64,000 bases of DNA from JBICHN01 sp043101845 (GTDB lineage Bacteria; Planctomycetota; Phycisphaerae; Phycisphaerales; UBA5793), in contig JBICHN010000002.1 in NCBI GenBank assembly GCA_043101845.1, positions 434,001 through 498,000 on the forward strand, written 5' to 3'. Made by a program: the position numbers and the translations under genes. The first letter of the stretch is position 1; every line of letters starts with the position of its first letter. The notes beneath the pieces were generated by a model that had not been told where the DNA came from, searched no databases, and was given only the letters and a program-made list of their open reading frames with translations. Of the stretch, positions 34,384 through 42,861 are shown piece after piece.

Positions 34384-34443
34384 GTCGCGTCATTCTCGAC
34401 TGCCCGTCACGAAATCTTCCGCGCCGGTTTCCCAACTCATCGG

Positions 34444-34494
34444 TTGACAGCCTCCGACAGATGTAGTACCTTCTCCTCCGACACGAGTAGTAGG
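34444..34494 (+). promoter_or_regulatory. blaI-like gene promoter with tandem operator repeats
   Basis: TTGACA (34444-34449), 17 bases, TACCTT (34467-34472) form a good sigma-70-type promoter. Overlapping it is a direct repeat with a 24-base period: CCTCCGACA-N3-GTAGTA at 34451-34468 and again at 34475-34492. GTAGTA matches the half-site of known BlaI/MecI operators (TACTAC/GTAGTA), so the downstream repressor probably autoregulates here. Confidence 0.5.
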
Positions 34495-34511
34495 TTCCGG
34501 GCGACTGAATC

Positions 34512-34901
34512 ATGGCGCGACAAGACCCCGACATTGGCGAAGCGGAACTCGAGACCCTGAAAGTGCTCTGGGATCGCGGCCGCTCCACGGTGCGCGATGT
34601 CATGAACGCGTTGCACGAGCAGGGGCGGGATGTCGCGTATACGACGGTGCAGACGACGCTCACACGACTCGAACAGAAGGGGGTCGTGTCGAGCAACAAG
34701 TCTGGGCTCTCGTTCGTTTATCGCGCCCGCGTCTCGCGCGACCGCATCGCTCGGGCGCGGCTCGAGCGATTGATCGAGCAGCTCTTCGACGGTGTGCCGG
34801 GGTCGCTCGTGCTTCAGCTCATGAAGACCGAGCGGTTCTCGCCGGACGAGCTCGCGGCGTTTCAGAAGCTGATCGAGGATCTTGACGCGGACCGGGAGTG
34901 A
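34512..34901 (+). CDS. blaI: BlaI/MecI/CopY-family transcriptional repressor
   Basis: 129 residues. The N-terminal winged helix is clear: ELETLKVLWDRGRSTVRDVMNALHEQ, DVAYTTVQTTLTRLEQKGVVSSNKSG, FVYRARVSRD, followed by a C-terminal dimerisation part (RLIEQLFDGVPGSLVLQLM). BlaI represses by binding GTAGTA-type dyads and is inactivated by proteolysis when the membrane partner senses cell-wall stress. The M56 gene follows 80 bases downstream and is its probable partner. ATG 34512 is preceded by only a weak binding site. Confidence 0.82.
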   Translation: MARQDPDIGEAELETLKVLWDRGRSTVRDVMNALHEQGRDVAYTTVQTTLTRLEQKGVVSSNKSGLSFVYRARVSRDRIARARLERLIEQLFDGVPGSLVLQLMKTERFSPDELAAFQKLIEDLDADRE

Positions 34902-34981
34902 ATCTCGTGTCAGGCCATACATGCGATAGGGCGTCGTAACAAACGGAAACGACGCGAGCCCGGGAGAAAGCGAAGGAATCC

Positions 34982-37900
34982 ATGGACTCGACGGCGGTGT
35001 TTATCGATCAGTTGTGGGCCGGCTCTCTGCTGGCGATCCCCGTCGCAGTCGGGGTGGCCGTCTTGTGCTCACTCGGCGTTCGTCGTCCTGCGACACGGCA
35101 CGCGCTCTGGACCATCGTGCTCGCTTCGTTCCTGGCGCCCATGGTCGTCGCTCGCGTAAGCGCCTCGAAGATCTGGCGGGAACTTCCCTGGGTCGTCGAA
35201 TGGCAGCACACGACGCTCGCCTGGCTCGATACGGTTGAGGTTCGGTTCGAGACCTGGCTCGAGGGCTCCCCGGAAGTCGACATCGCGCCGTCGAATTTGA
35301 CTGAAGAGTCGATCGCGTACTCAGACTCACCAGAGGAGCCTCTGATTGAAGCGTCGGCCCCCGCGACCGGGGCGGACGACTTGGTCGAACACTCGGTCGA
35401 AACGCCGCGTGATCGTCAGTCGAGCGCGCCATCGCACCATCGCCTTGCATCCACCGCCGCGGGACATGATGACTTCTCATCATTCGCCCGGCAGCCCGGG
35501 AACCAGTTCGAACTCACGCACCGTCCGCTTGAGCAACTCGCGACGCGCTCCGCAGGGGCAGCGTCCCTGCGCGAACTGAATGCGAACGCGACCTTCTCCC
35601 CTCGAACCGTGACTCGGCCCGAGACCGATCAAGTCGCCCGCCGGATCAAACGAGCGACACCAGAATCCGAGTCGGCGTCGAGAACGGATGGAGATCTCGA
35701 AGAAGTGGAGCCATCGTCGACGGCGGTCCCGCCGACCTCGATGTCGCGACCGGCTGGAAACGCGGGGGGCACTCCGCGAGACGCCGCTGTCCTTTCGACG
35801 CCGGCGGGGCCGGGTAATCCGATCGCGTCGCGACCCTGGTCGCAATGGGTGTCGCGTGTCGGCGCCGCCGTGGAATCGATCCGCGCCATCCCAGCTCCGC
35901 CTTCCATCGCCTGGGCCGGTGGAGCGGGACTCGTGACGATCATCGTGCTCGCACGGTTCGTCAATCGACGACGATGGCGGCTTGCGTCCCGGCCGGCGAA
36001 TGCCGAAGCGGAGCACATGGTGCGCGAGGCGTCGACGATGCTCGGACTCCGCCGCGTTCCACAGGCGCTCTTCGTCGACGGGCGCGTCTCGCCCATGGTG
36101 TGCTGCGGCTTCCGCTCGTGGCTCGCCATTCCGTACGGACTCTGGGAAAGTCTTGATCAGGACAGTCGACAGTCGGTCATCGTGCACGAGCTGGCGCATC
36201 TGCGCCGGCGCGACCATGTCCTGTGCTGGTTCGAGATGATTGTTGGTCTGCTCTTCTGGTGGCATCCGGTGTCCTGGTGGGCCCGTCGCCGGATACGAGA
36301 AGAAGCCGATCTGTGTTGTGACGCCTGGGTCATCACCCTCTTGCCGCAATGCCGTCGCGCTTATGCGCAGGCTCTGGTGACGACGAAAGCATGGCTGAGT
36401 CTGCCCGACGCCTCGGCGCCGGTAGCCGGACTGGGCATGGCGACGACGCGCGCGCGGCGCTTTTCGAGGAGATTGAGCATGGTTATGACAGAACGCGTTC
36501 GACCCCGACTTTCCTTCGTCGGCGGTCTGCTTACCACATCCGTCGCCGCGATGGGTCTGGTCATCCTTCCTGGAATGGTCTGCCCCGATGAGGTCGAGAC
36601 GCCGAAGGCCCCGGTTGTGGTAACCGCTTCCCTTCCGGCGGTCGCCGCGGCCGACTTGGAGTGCGCCGGAGTTCTCGTCGCCGACGAATTCGTTTCCGCC
36701 GAGTGTCCGGACGAGAAGAAGAAGGCCGCGAAGGCAAAGGCGGCGGAAAAGGCGAAGAAGGCCGAAAAGGCGACGACCGTACGCGTCGCGCCGGCAATCG
36801 TGGCGGATGAGCCGGTGGCGCCGTCCGCGCCGTCGCCACTCACGACATTCGAACGCCACATGCAGCCCCCCGGCGCTTCGGCTCCCGCCAGTAGCGATCT
36901 CGAGCAGCGCGTGCGCGAACTCGAGCGACAGTACCGGGAACTCCAGCGCGCGCTCGAAGAGCTCCGTCGGCGCGAAGGATCGACCGGACCGAGCGCCGGC
37001 CTGTTCGGAGGTGGTAGTGGAGGCGATATGGCGTTCGGCCTCGTGAGTGGGTCGAGCTCGGGTGAATGTGAAGACCGCTGCGCGCCGAATCGCCGGTCAA
37101 TGACCGGGTTCGGCGGCGGGGGATCGGCGTACATCGTGCGCCCCGGCGACACGCTCGTCGGTATCGCTGAAGGAGTCTACGGCGATCCGAATGTCGCCGA
37201 GGTCATCGCGCAGGCGAACGGGATGATGCAGGCCGGACAGCTTCAGGTCGGGCAACGACTGAACCTGGCGACGGGTCTCGCAGGTCAAGTGGTGGGCTTT
37301 GTCGATGACGGCGAGGACATCACCCGGACCTACGCGATGTCGCAGGGGAAGCTCAAAGAGATCAATGATCTCATGATTCGCGAAGATGTTCCGATCTATG
37401 TTTCGCCGGGAAGCGATCGCATCACGGTGTACGCCACGGCGTCGGAACATCGTGTCTTCTACGCCTTCCTCAACATGGTCGATCCGGAGAATGTGACGGT
37501 CTTCAACGAGGAGGGAGAAGAGATCGACGCGTCCGCCACGGGTGGCGCCGTCTCGTGGTACCAGCGCGCCAACCCCCGCGCCGAGTTCGAGGCTCAGATG
37601 AATCGCGGCCGCGCCGAGGCTCAGACGCTCCGCAACCTGGCGCGTGAACGGCAAATGCAGTATCGGCAGGCCGAGCGTGTGGTGGCCGATCTCGAGCGTC
37701 GGTCCGAGCAACTCGAGCGTCGCGCTGAGCGCATGGAGGACGAGGCCGAGCGCCTTCTTGAACGGGCCGAGGAAATCGACGGCGCCGAACGAGAGGGTCT
37801 TCACGCCCGGGCTGAAGCGTTGCAGCGGGAGATCGAAGCGTTACTCCGCGAAATCGACGCGATCGAAGCGGAGCGCGACGCCCGCGAAGATGAAGCGGAT

Positions 37901-38230
37901 CGTCTCGAAGACGAGGCCGAGGAGATCGAAGATCGCATTGAGGTGATCGAGGAGACGATCGAAGACGCGATCGAAGAGATCGAAGAAGCGTTCCAGGAGA
38001 GCGGCGCATGGAACTACGAGTGGGAGATGGACGAGAACTTCGCCCACGACTTCGATCACGACTTCGATCACGACTTCGATTACGACTACGACTACGACTT
38101 TGATTACGACTACGACTACGACCACGATCACGGCGATCATGAGCACGATGGCGACGACCACGAGGATGATCATGATCGTGAGCATGAGCATGAGCATGAG
38201 CATGAGCATGAGGATCATGCCGACCACTGA
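34982..38230 (+). CDS. BlaR1-like M56 membrane metalloprotease with LysM, coiled-coil and Asp/His-rich tail
   Basis: 1,082 residues. Two to three N-terminal membrane helices, a long Ser/Pro-rich insert (~90-285), another helix (~305-320), then the M56 domain with zinc motif HELAH at 402-406 and RREEADLCCDAW-type third ligand region. After a further membrane helix (~520-535) the beta-lactam-binding domain of BlaR1 is absent; instead there are a Lys/Ala-rich stretch, a short coiled coil, a LysM domain at ~717-762 (AYIVRPGDTLVGIAEGVYG), a long charged coiled coil (~860-1000) and a tail of 61 residues (1022-1082) made almost only of Asp, His, Glu, Tyr and Phe. LysM suggests it senses peptidoglycan rather than beta-lactam. 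The tail may bind metal ions. Confidence 0.8.
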   Translation: MDSTAVFIDQLWAGSLLAIPVAVGVAVLCSLGVRRPATRHALWTIVLASFLAPMVVARVSASKIWRELPWVVEWQHTTLAWLDTVEVRFETWLEGSPEVDIAPSNLTEESIAYSDSPEEPLIEASAPATGADDLVEHSVETPRDRQSSAPSHHRLASTAAGHDDFSSFARQPGNQFELTHRPLEQLATRSAGAASLRELNANATFSPRTVTRPETDQVARRIKRATPESESASRTDGDLEEVEPSSTAVPPTSMSRPAGNAGGTPRDAAVLSTPAGPGNPIASRPWSQWVSRVGAAVESIRAIPAPPSIAWAGGAGLVTIIVLARFVNRRRWRLASRPANAEAEHMVREASTMLGLRRVPQALFVDGRVSPMVCCGFRSWLAIPYGLWESLDQDSRQSVIVHELAHLRRRDHVLCWFEMIVGLLFWWHPVSWWARRRIREEADLCCDAWVITLLPQCRRAYAQALVTTKAWLSLPDASAPVAGLGMATTRARRFSRRLSMVMTERVRPRLSFVGGLLTTSVAAMGLVILPGMVCPDEVETPKAPVVVTASLPAVAAADLECAGVLVADEFVSAECPDEKKKAAKAKAAEKAKKAEKATTVRVAPAIVADEPVAPSAPSPLTTFERHMQPPGASAPASSDLEQRVRELERQYRELQRALEELRRREGSTGPSAGLFGGGSGGDMAFGLVSGSSSGECEDRCAPNRRSMTGFGGGGSAYIVRPGDTLVGIAEGVYGDPNVAEVIAQANGMMQAGQLQVGQRLNLATGLAGQVVGFVDDGEDITRTYAMSQGKLKEINDLMIREDVPIYVSPGSDRITVYATASEHRVFYAFLNMVDPENVTVFNEEGEEIDASATGGAVSWYQRANPRAEFEAQMNRGRAEAQTLRNLARERQMQYRQAERVVADLERRSEQLERRAERMEDEAERLLERAEEIDGAEREGLHARAEALQREIEALLREIDAIEAERDAREDEADRLEDEAEEIEDRIEVIEETIEDAIEEIEEAFQESGAWNYEWEMDENFAHDFDHDFDHDFDYDYDYDFDYDYDYDHDHGDHEHDGDDHEDDHDREHEHEHEHEHEDHADH
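38042..38220 (+). repeat. Low-complexity GAT/CAC/TAC codon repeats encoding the Asp/His-rich tail
   Basis: Short in-frame units such as GATCACGACTTC and GACTACGAC, then GAGCATGAGCAT, are repeated through the last ~180 bases of the M56 gene. They are coding repeats prone to slippage, not an intergenic array. Confidence 0.7.
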
Positions 38231-38236
38231 TCGTCG

Positions 38237-38253
38237 CGGCGATACGCTCGCCG
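38237..38253 (+). terminator. Short hairpin after the M56 gene
   Basis: CGGCGA (38237-38242), five-base loop, TCGCCG (38248-38253), seven bases after the stop. No T-run. Weak terminator candidate. Confidence 0.3.
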
Positions 38254-38429
38254 ACTGAGTTCAACGGATTGATTGAGTGTTCTGATGCGTTCGGAGTCTT
38301 TGACACTTGCTCCGTCGGGCGGGATCGGTGCGCTTGTTTGACCGCCGTCCGCCGCCGATCCCGCCTTCTTTCTCTCCTCCGACGGGAGCAGGACGACTTC
38401 AACCGACCGACTGGAAGCGGAGACGACCA

Positions 38430-41400
38430 ATGTGTCCAGCCATCGTTACCCGATTCATCGGCGCCGCGATGATCGCGGTGGGAGTCGGAATCACTCCGGC
38501 GTTCGCCCTTCAGGAATCGGCGCCGACGGGAGATCTCCGCAGTTACTACACGGCGAACGGGCTGCTCGAGCGTGGTCTGAACGCCATGGCGATCGAGGAG
38601 TACCGCCGCTTTCTCGACGAAAATCCGGATCACGAGAAGGCTCGGTCCGCCCGGTATGGGCTGGGAGTCGCGCTCGCGCGCACCGAGGACTGGCGCGGCG
38701 CCCTCGCGGCCTTGGATTCGATCCGCTCGATTGACGGGTTCGAGTTCGGCGCCGATGCGGCCCAACTCGCCGCGCATTGTGCGTCGCGGCTCGGAGAGCA
38801 CTCGACGACGGTGGCCTGGTGCCGCAAGGGGCTTGCCGCAAATCCTGAGGACGAGAAAGAGGCGCAATTGTCCGCAACGCTCGTCGAGGCGCTGTGGCGG
38901 CTCGAGAACTGGTCAGAGGTTACGACCGCCGCTGATTCCTTCCGCCGCACATGGCCTGAGAATGCGCAGCGAACTCGCGTCGAATACTTCGCCGGCATCG
39001 CCGCTCAAAGGCAGAACCAGCACGAACGGGCCATCAACTCGTTTCAGATCGTCGTGTCAGACAGTTCAGATTCAGCTCTGGCGGATCACGCGCGCCTCGC
39101 GATGGCGTCAAGCATTCGAGCGAGCGAGAACGCCGACGGCGCCGAGGTGACGCTTCGGGAAGCCACGAGATCCGCGAACCCGGCCGTAGCTGAATCCGCT
39201 CGTTTTCAGCTTGTCGATCTGCTGCTCGATCGAGGTGCGGACGAGGAGGCGCTGCAGATTCTCGAGCAGATCGTTCGACTCAATCCCGACGGATCGCTCA
39301 CTCCGCAGGCGGCTGACGAGATGGCGCGACTCGCGATCGAACTCGAGCGTGAACCAGTCGCCCGTCAGGCGATTTCCTTCCTTCTCCAGCTCGACGACCC
39401 CCGATGGCTGGACGACGCCTCATACTGGCGTGGCAAGCTCGCCCATAGACGGCGGAACCTGGATGAAGCCATTTCGACCTGGACCTCCGCACTGCGTGAG
39501 CATCCCAAGGGCGATCGCCGGCCCGTCATGCTCTATGACCTGGGCGTCGCGCTGCATGCGGCCGGTCGTCGGGACGACGCGCTTGAGCGATGGAACTCAG
39601 TCCGCTCCGAGTATCCAAACGATCTACTCGCGGCCGACGCGACCTATGCCGCGATGTCCGCGTGGAGTGAACTGGGAGACTGGGACACGGCGCGCCGGAC
39701 CGCGGTCGATTTCATCGATCGTTGGCCCCGACACGAACGGGTCCCGACGGTCGAGTTTGTCGCCGCAGATTATCTGAGTCGTTTGGGCGACGACGCCAAC
39801 GCCGCTCGCGAACTCGATGAATGGCTTAAGCGCTATCCCGAACATCCTCAGCGCACGGATGCGGAACTTCGACTCGGACTGGCGCATGCCCGCCTGTCAC
39901 GCGTCGACGAAGCACGCGCAATTCTGACTCCGCTCGCCGATCGCGCCGGGAGTGACGAGCGGCTCGCTCCCGCCGTTCTCGCCGTGGCTGATATTGCCTT
40001 CCGAAACTCCGAATGGCCGGAGGCGGAGCGTCGGCTGAAACAGTACCTTTCGATCGTTCAATCGGGGAACGCCGAGGCACGATTCCAGCTCGGCCTCAGC
40101 ATGGCGCGACAGGGTCGACATGCCGACGCCGCCGAAGTGTTCGAGAGCACGCTCGCTGACAAGCTCTCTCCCGGGATGCGGGCGCGCACCCAGTTCGAAC
40201 TTGGACAGAGTTACGAGGCGCTCGGAAGCGATTCCGCAGCCGCGGCGTCGTTCCTTGCGTCGCTCGAGGTCGGTTCGAAATCCGCCGTAGCGGACCACGC
40301 TCGAATGCGACTCGGCTCAATCGCGAGCCGCGCCGGGCGCCATGATGAGGCGGCCAACTGGTTCGGCCAGATCGAGACCAGTGAACAATCGGCGCCGATT
40401 GGAATTACCGCTTCACTGGAACGGGCGCGGGCCATGCTCGCGGCGGGAATCCCCGGTGAGGCCGCCGGCGCGTTCCGCGCCTGGCTCGACGCGAACGAAT
40501 CGCACTCTCGGGCGTCGGAGGCGCGAGGTGGACTCGTTCTGGCGCTGTCTCGCTCGGGCGATCTCGAGGCCGCGCGCGATGAAATGCAACGCGTGGATGT
40601 CGACGAACTCGATGAGCCGACTCGATCAACGATCCTGCTCGAAGCCGCCTGGGTGAACCGGCGACTCGATGCGCCTCGAGATTCGACGCGCCTATACGAA
40701 ATGGTCGCCAACGGCGACGGGTCAACCGAGCAGCGAGCGCACGCGCTCGCCGAACTCAGCTCGATCGCGCTCGAGTCGGATCGGCTCGACGATGCGTCGG
40801 CGCACCTTCGATCGCTTGAACAGCTGACCTCGTCAGGCGACGAACTCTCGAGCTCAATCGATGAGTCGCTCGCGTATCTGAGGGGAGTCGTCGCGTGGCG
40901 ACAGGGTCGATGGAGTGACGCGACGGCGGCGCTCGATGGTTTCGCGGAGCGGTATCCGGAAAGCGATGTCGTTCATTCGTCCGATCTTGTCCTCGCCGAC
41001 GCGTTTATCCAGCTCGAGCGCTGGTCGGAGGCGGATCGAACACTGACGCGGCTGATCGATTCGAATCCCGACGAATCGACGCTTCGCTCGGCGATCCTTC
41101 GTGCGGCGGAAGTTGAAGCGTCACTGCAGAAGTGGGCGGCGAGTGAGCGCTCGGCCCGAACATTTCTGGATCGCTTCGGGAGTTCGGATTCGCACTGGTA
41201 TCAGGCGCAGTTCAATCTCGCGCGCGCGATGGAAGGCCAGCAGCGGTATGAAGACGCGATCGGCGCCTACCGCGAACTCGTGGATCGCCACGACGGGCCG
41301 ACCACCGCACGCGCTCAGTTCCAGATCGGCGAGTGTCTCTATGCGCTGCGTCGGTACGAAGACGCGGCGCGCGAATTGATACGCGTCGACATTCTCTATG

Positions 41401-41588
41401 ACGAACCGCAATGGACCGCCGCCGCCCTCTACGAAGCGGGTCGGTGCTTTCTCGAACTCAATCAACTCGCGGACGCCCGAGCCCAGTTCGACGCGGTCTT
41501 GGAACGGTTTCCGGATACGAACTGGGCGCGACTGGCCCGCGATCAGATCGAGGATCTCGACCACGCGTCGAGACTGCCCGGTCGCTGA
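38430..41588 (+). CDS. Large secreted TPR-repeat protein
   Basis: 1,052 residues from ATG 38430, chosen because it starts a proper signal peptide (RFIGAAMIAVGVGITPAFA). The entire mature protein is a chain of tetratricopeptide-like units (AIEEYRRFLDENPDHEKARS; GDWDTARRTAVDFIDRWPRHE; RYEDAIGAYRELVDRHDGP; LADARAQFDAVLERFPDTNWA), some resembling the YbgF/CpoB pattern that works with the Tol system. It lies 29 bases upstream of exbB and is probably the first gene of the ExbB/ExbD operon, where it could be the periplasmic scaffold of that machine. Confidence 0.7.
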   Translation: MCPAIVTRFIGAAMIAVGVGITPAFALQESAPTGDLRSYYTANGLLERGLNAMAIEEYRRFLDENPDHEKARSARYGLGVALARTEDWRGALAALDSIRSIDGFEFGADAAQLAAHCASRLGEHSTTVAWCRKGLAANPEDEKEAQLSATLVEALWRLENWSEVTTAADSFRRTWPENAQRTRVEYFAGIAAQRQNQHERAINSFQIVVSDSSDSALADHARLAMASSIRASENADGAEVTLREATRSANPAVAESARFQLVDLLLDRGADEEALQILEQIVRLNPDGSLTPQAADEMARLAIELEREPVARQAISFLLQLDDPRWLDDASYWRGKLAHRRRNLDEAISTWTSALREHPKGDRRPVMLYDLGVALHAAGRRDDALERWNSVRSEYPNDLLAADATYAAMSAWSELGDWDTARRTAVDFIDRWPRHERVPTVEFVAADYLSRLGDDANAARELDEWLKRYPEHPQRTDAELRLGLAHARLSRVDEARAILTPLADRAGSDERLAPAVLAVADIAFRNSEWPEAERRLKQYLSIVQSGNAEARFQLGLSMARQGRHADAAEVFESTLADKLSPGMRARTQFELGQSYEALGSDSAAAASFLASLEVGSKSAVADHARMRLGSIASRAGRHDEAANWFGQIETSEQSAPIGITASLERARAMLAAGIPGEAAGAFRAWLDANESHSRASEARGGLVLALSRSGDLEAARDEMQRVDVDELDEPTRSTILLEAAWVNRRLDAPRDSTRLYEMVANGDGSTEQRAHALAELSSIALESDRLDDASAHLRSLEQLTSSGDELSSSIDESLAYLRGVVAWRQGRWSDATAALDGFAERYPESDVVHSSDLVLADAFIQLERWSEADRTLTRLIDSNPDESTLRSAILRAAEVEASLQKWAASERSARTFLDRFGSSDSHWYQAQFNLARAMEGQQRYEDAIGAYRELVDRHDGPTTARAQFQIGECLYALRRYEDAARELIRVDILYDEPQWTAAALYEAGRCFLELNQLADARAQFDAVLERFPDTNWARLARDQIEDLDHASRLPGR

Positions 41589-41617
41589 ATCGCCGAAGCT
41601 AACAGGAGCATCGCGTC

Positions 41618-42433
41618 ATGTCGCTCATTCACTGTCTCGTACTCGCGCAGAACGGCGCCGACGCCGCCGGCGTCACCGAGTCGTCGGTCGCCGTCGACTC
41701 ACTCTGGGACTTCGCCGTCAAGGGTGGCCCGATGATGATCCCGATCGGGATCTGCTCGCTTATCGCGCTCGCGGTGGTTGTGGAGCGACTCATCATCGTT
41801 CGTCGCGAGCGCGTCGCGCCTTCTGGACTCGTGCGTCAACTCGGCGAGGACATCGACAACAACGAGTTCGACGAGGCGCGGAAGCGCTGCGAAGCCGGAG
41901 ATTCGCCTCTCGCCCGCGTATGCCATGTCGGTCTCAGCCGCGCCGGTCGCCCGCTCGAGTTCGTGGAAAAGGGCATGATGGCGGCCGGTGAAGACGAGGT
42001 CTTCGTGTTACGGAAGCGCCTCCGGGCGCTCGCGGTGATCGCATCGGTCACGCCGCTGATGGGACTCGTCGGAACGATCCTCGGCATGATTCGCGCTTTT
42101 CAGACGGTCGCCGTGTCCGCCGAAGCGCTGGGTCGAACGGAGATGCTCGCAGGGGGAATCTACGAGGCGATGATCACGACCGCAGCCGGATTGATTGTCG
42201 CGATTCCAACGCTCATCGCATTTCACTGGATCTCATCTCGGATTGACCGCTATGTGCGCGAAATCGATCGCGTCGCGGTTCGAATCGCCGAGGGGGTGTC
42301 GGTCATCGGGCCCACGAAGGGGTCATCGTCTGTCCCGCCGGCGCCGCGTCCGAACGGCGCCGTCACGCGTGAGCCGGCGCCGAAGCCCGTGTCGCTCGAA
42401 GTCGCGGCAGCGGAAGGCGGTGGCGGATGCTGA
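41618..42433 (+). CDS. exbB: MotA/TolQ/ExbB proton channel protein
   Basis: 271 residues with AGGAG before the ATG. Three membrane helices: ~30-50 (GGPMMIPIGICSLIALAVVV), ~130-150 (ALAVIASVTPLMGLVGTILGMI) and ~175-200 (GIYEAMITTAAGLIVAIPTLIAF). The family signature is present: TPLMGLVGTILGMIRAF and the Thr-Thr-A-A-G-L motif. With ExbD it forms an inner-membrane proton-driven motor. The C-terminal 35 residues are a Pro/Ala tail. It overlaps exbD by seven bases. Confidence 0.85.
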   Translation: MSLIHCLVLAQNGADAAGVTESSVAVDSLWDFAVKGGPMMIPIGICSLIALAVVVERLIIVRRERVAPSGLVRQLGEDIDNNEFDEARKRCEAGDSPLARVCHVGLSRAGRPLEFVEKGMMAAGEDEVFVLRKRLRALAVIASVTPLMGLVGTILGMIRAFQTVAVSAEALGRTEMLAGGIYEAMITTAAGLIVAIPTLIAFHWISSRIDRYVREIDRVAVRIAEGVSVIGPTKGSSSVPPAPRPNGAVTREPAPKPVSLEVAAAEGGGGC

Positions 42434-42846
42434 TCGGTGGCAACGGCCGGGACCAACTCGAATCGGCGACGGTCGAATTGACCCCGATCATCGACATGGT
42501 CTTTCTGCTTCTCATCTTTTTCCTCGTGGCGACGACCTTTCATCAGACGGAACGAGAGATGCAGATCGCGCTGCCCCAGACCGTGTCGGGCGGCCCCATC
42601 AGCATGTCGCTTCGCGACCTCGTCGTCAATGTCACTGAAGAAGGCGATCTCATCGTCTCGGGGCGCCGACTTGAGGAGAACGCGCTCGCGGCGCTCATCG
42701 AGGAAGCGGTCGCCGCCAATCCAGAGCAGAAGGTGACGATCCGGGGGGATGAGGCGGTGTCCTACGGAGTCATGGCGCGTGTGCTCGATCTCTGCAAGAC
42801 CGCCGGCATTCAGGAACCCTATCTCGACACGATTCCGCTCCGCTGA
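42427..42846 (+). CDS. exbD: ExbD/TolR biopolymer transport protein
   Basis: 139 residues. One membrane helix near the N-terminus, TPIIDMVFLLLIFFLVATTF, with the conserved proton-carrying Asp in IID, then a periplasmic alpha/beta domain (LVVNVTEEGDLIVSGRRLE; KVTIRGDEAVSYGVMARVLDLCKTAG). It is the standard partner of ExbB; the pair is encoded upstream of the TonB-like fusion and should energise it. The next gene starts 15 bases later. Confidence 0.85.
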   Translation: MLIGGNGRDQLESATVELTPIIDMVFLLLIFFLVATTFHQTEREMQIALPQTVSGGPISMSLRDLVVNVTEEGDLIVSGRRLEENALAALIEEAVAANPEQKVTIRGDEAVSYGVMARVLDLCKTAGIQEPYLDTIPLR

Positions 42847-42861
42847 TTCGAACGATCATTC

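Noticed and set aside
35480..36859. 459-codon minus-strand frame opposite the M56 gene
   Set aside because: No domain motif, and the HELAH protease is on the plus strand.
38042..38220. Regular GAT/CAC/GAG repeats considered as a CRISPR-like or intergenic array
   Set aside because: Units are a few codons long without spacers and lie in frame within the M56 gene.
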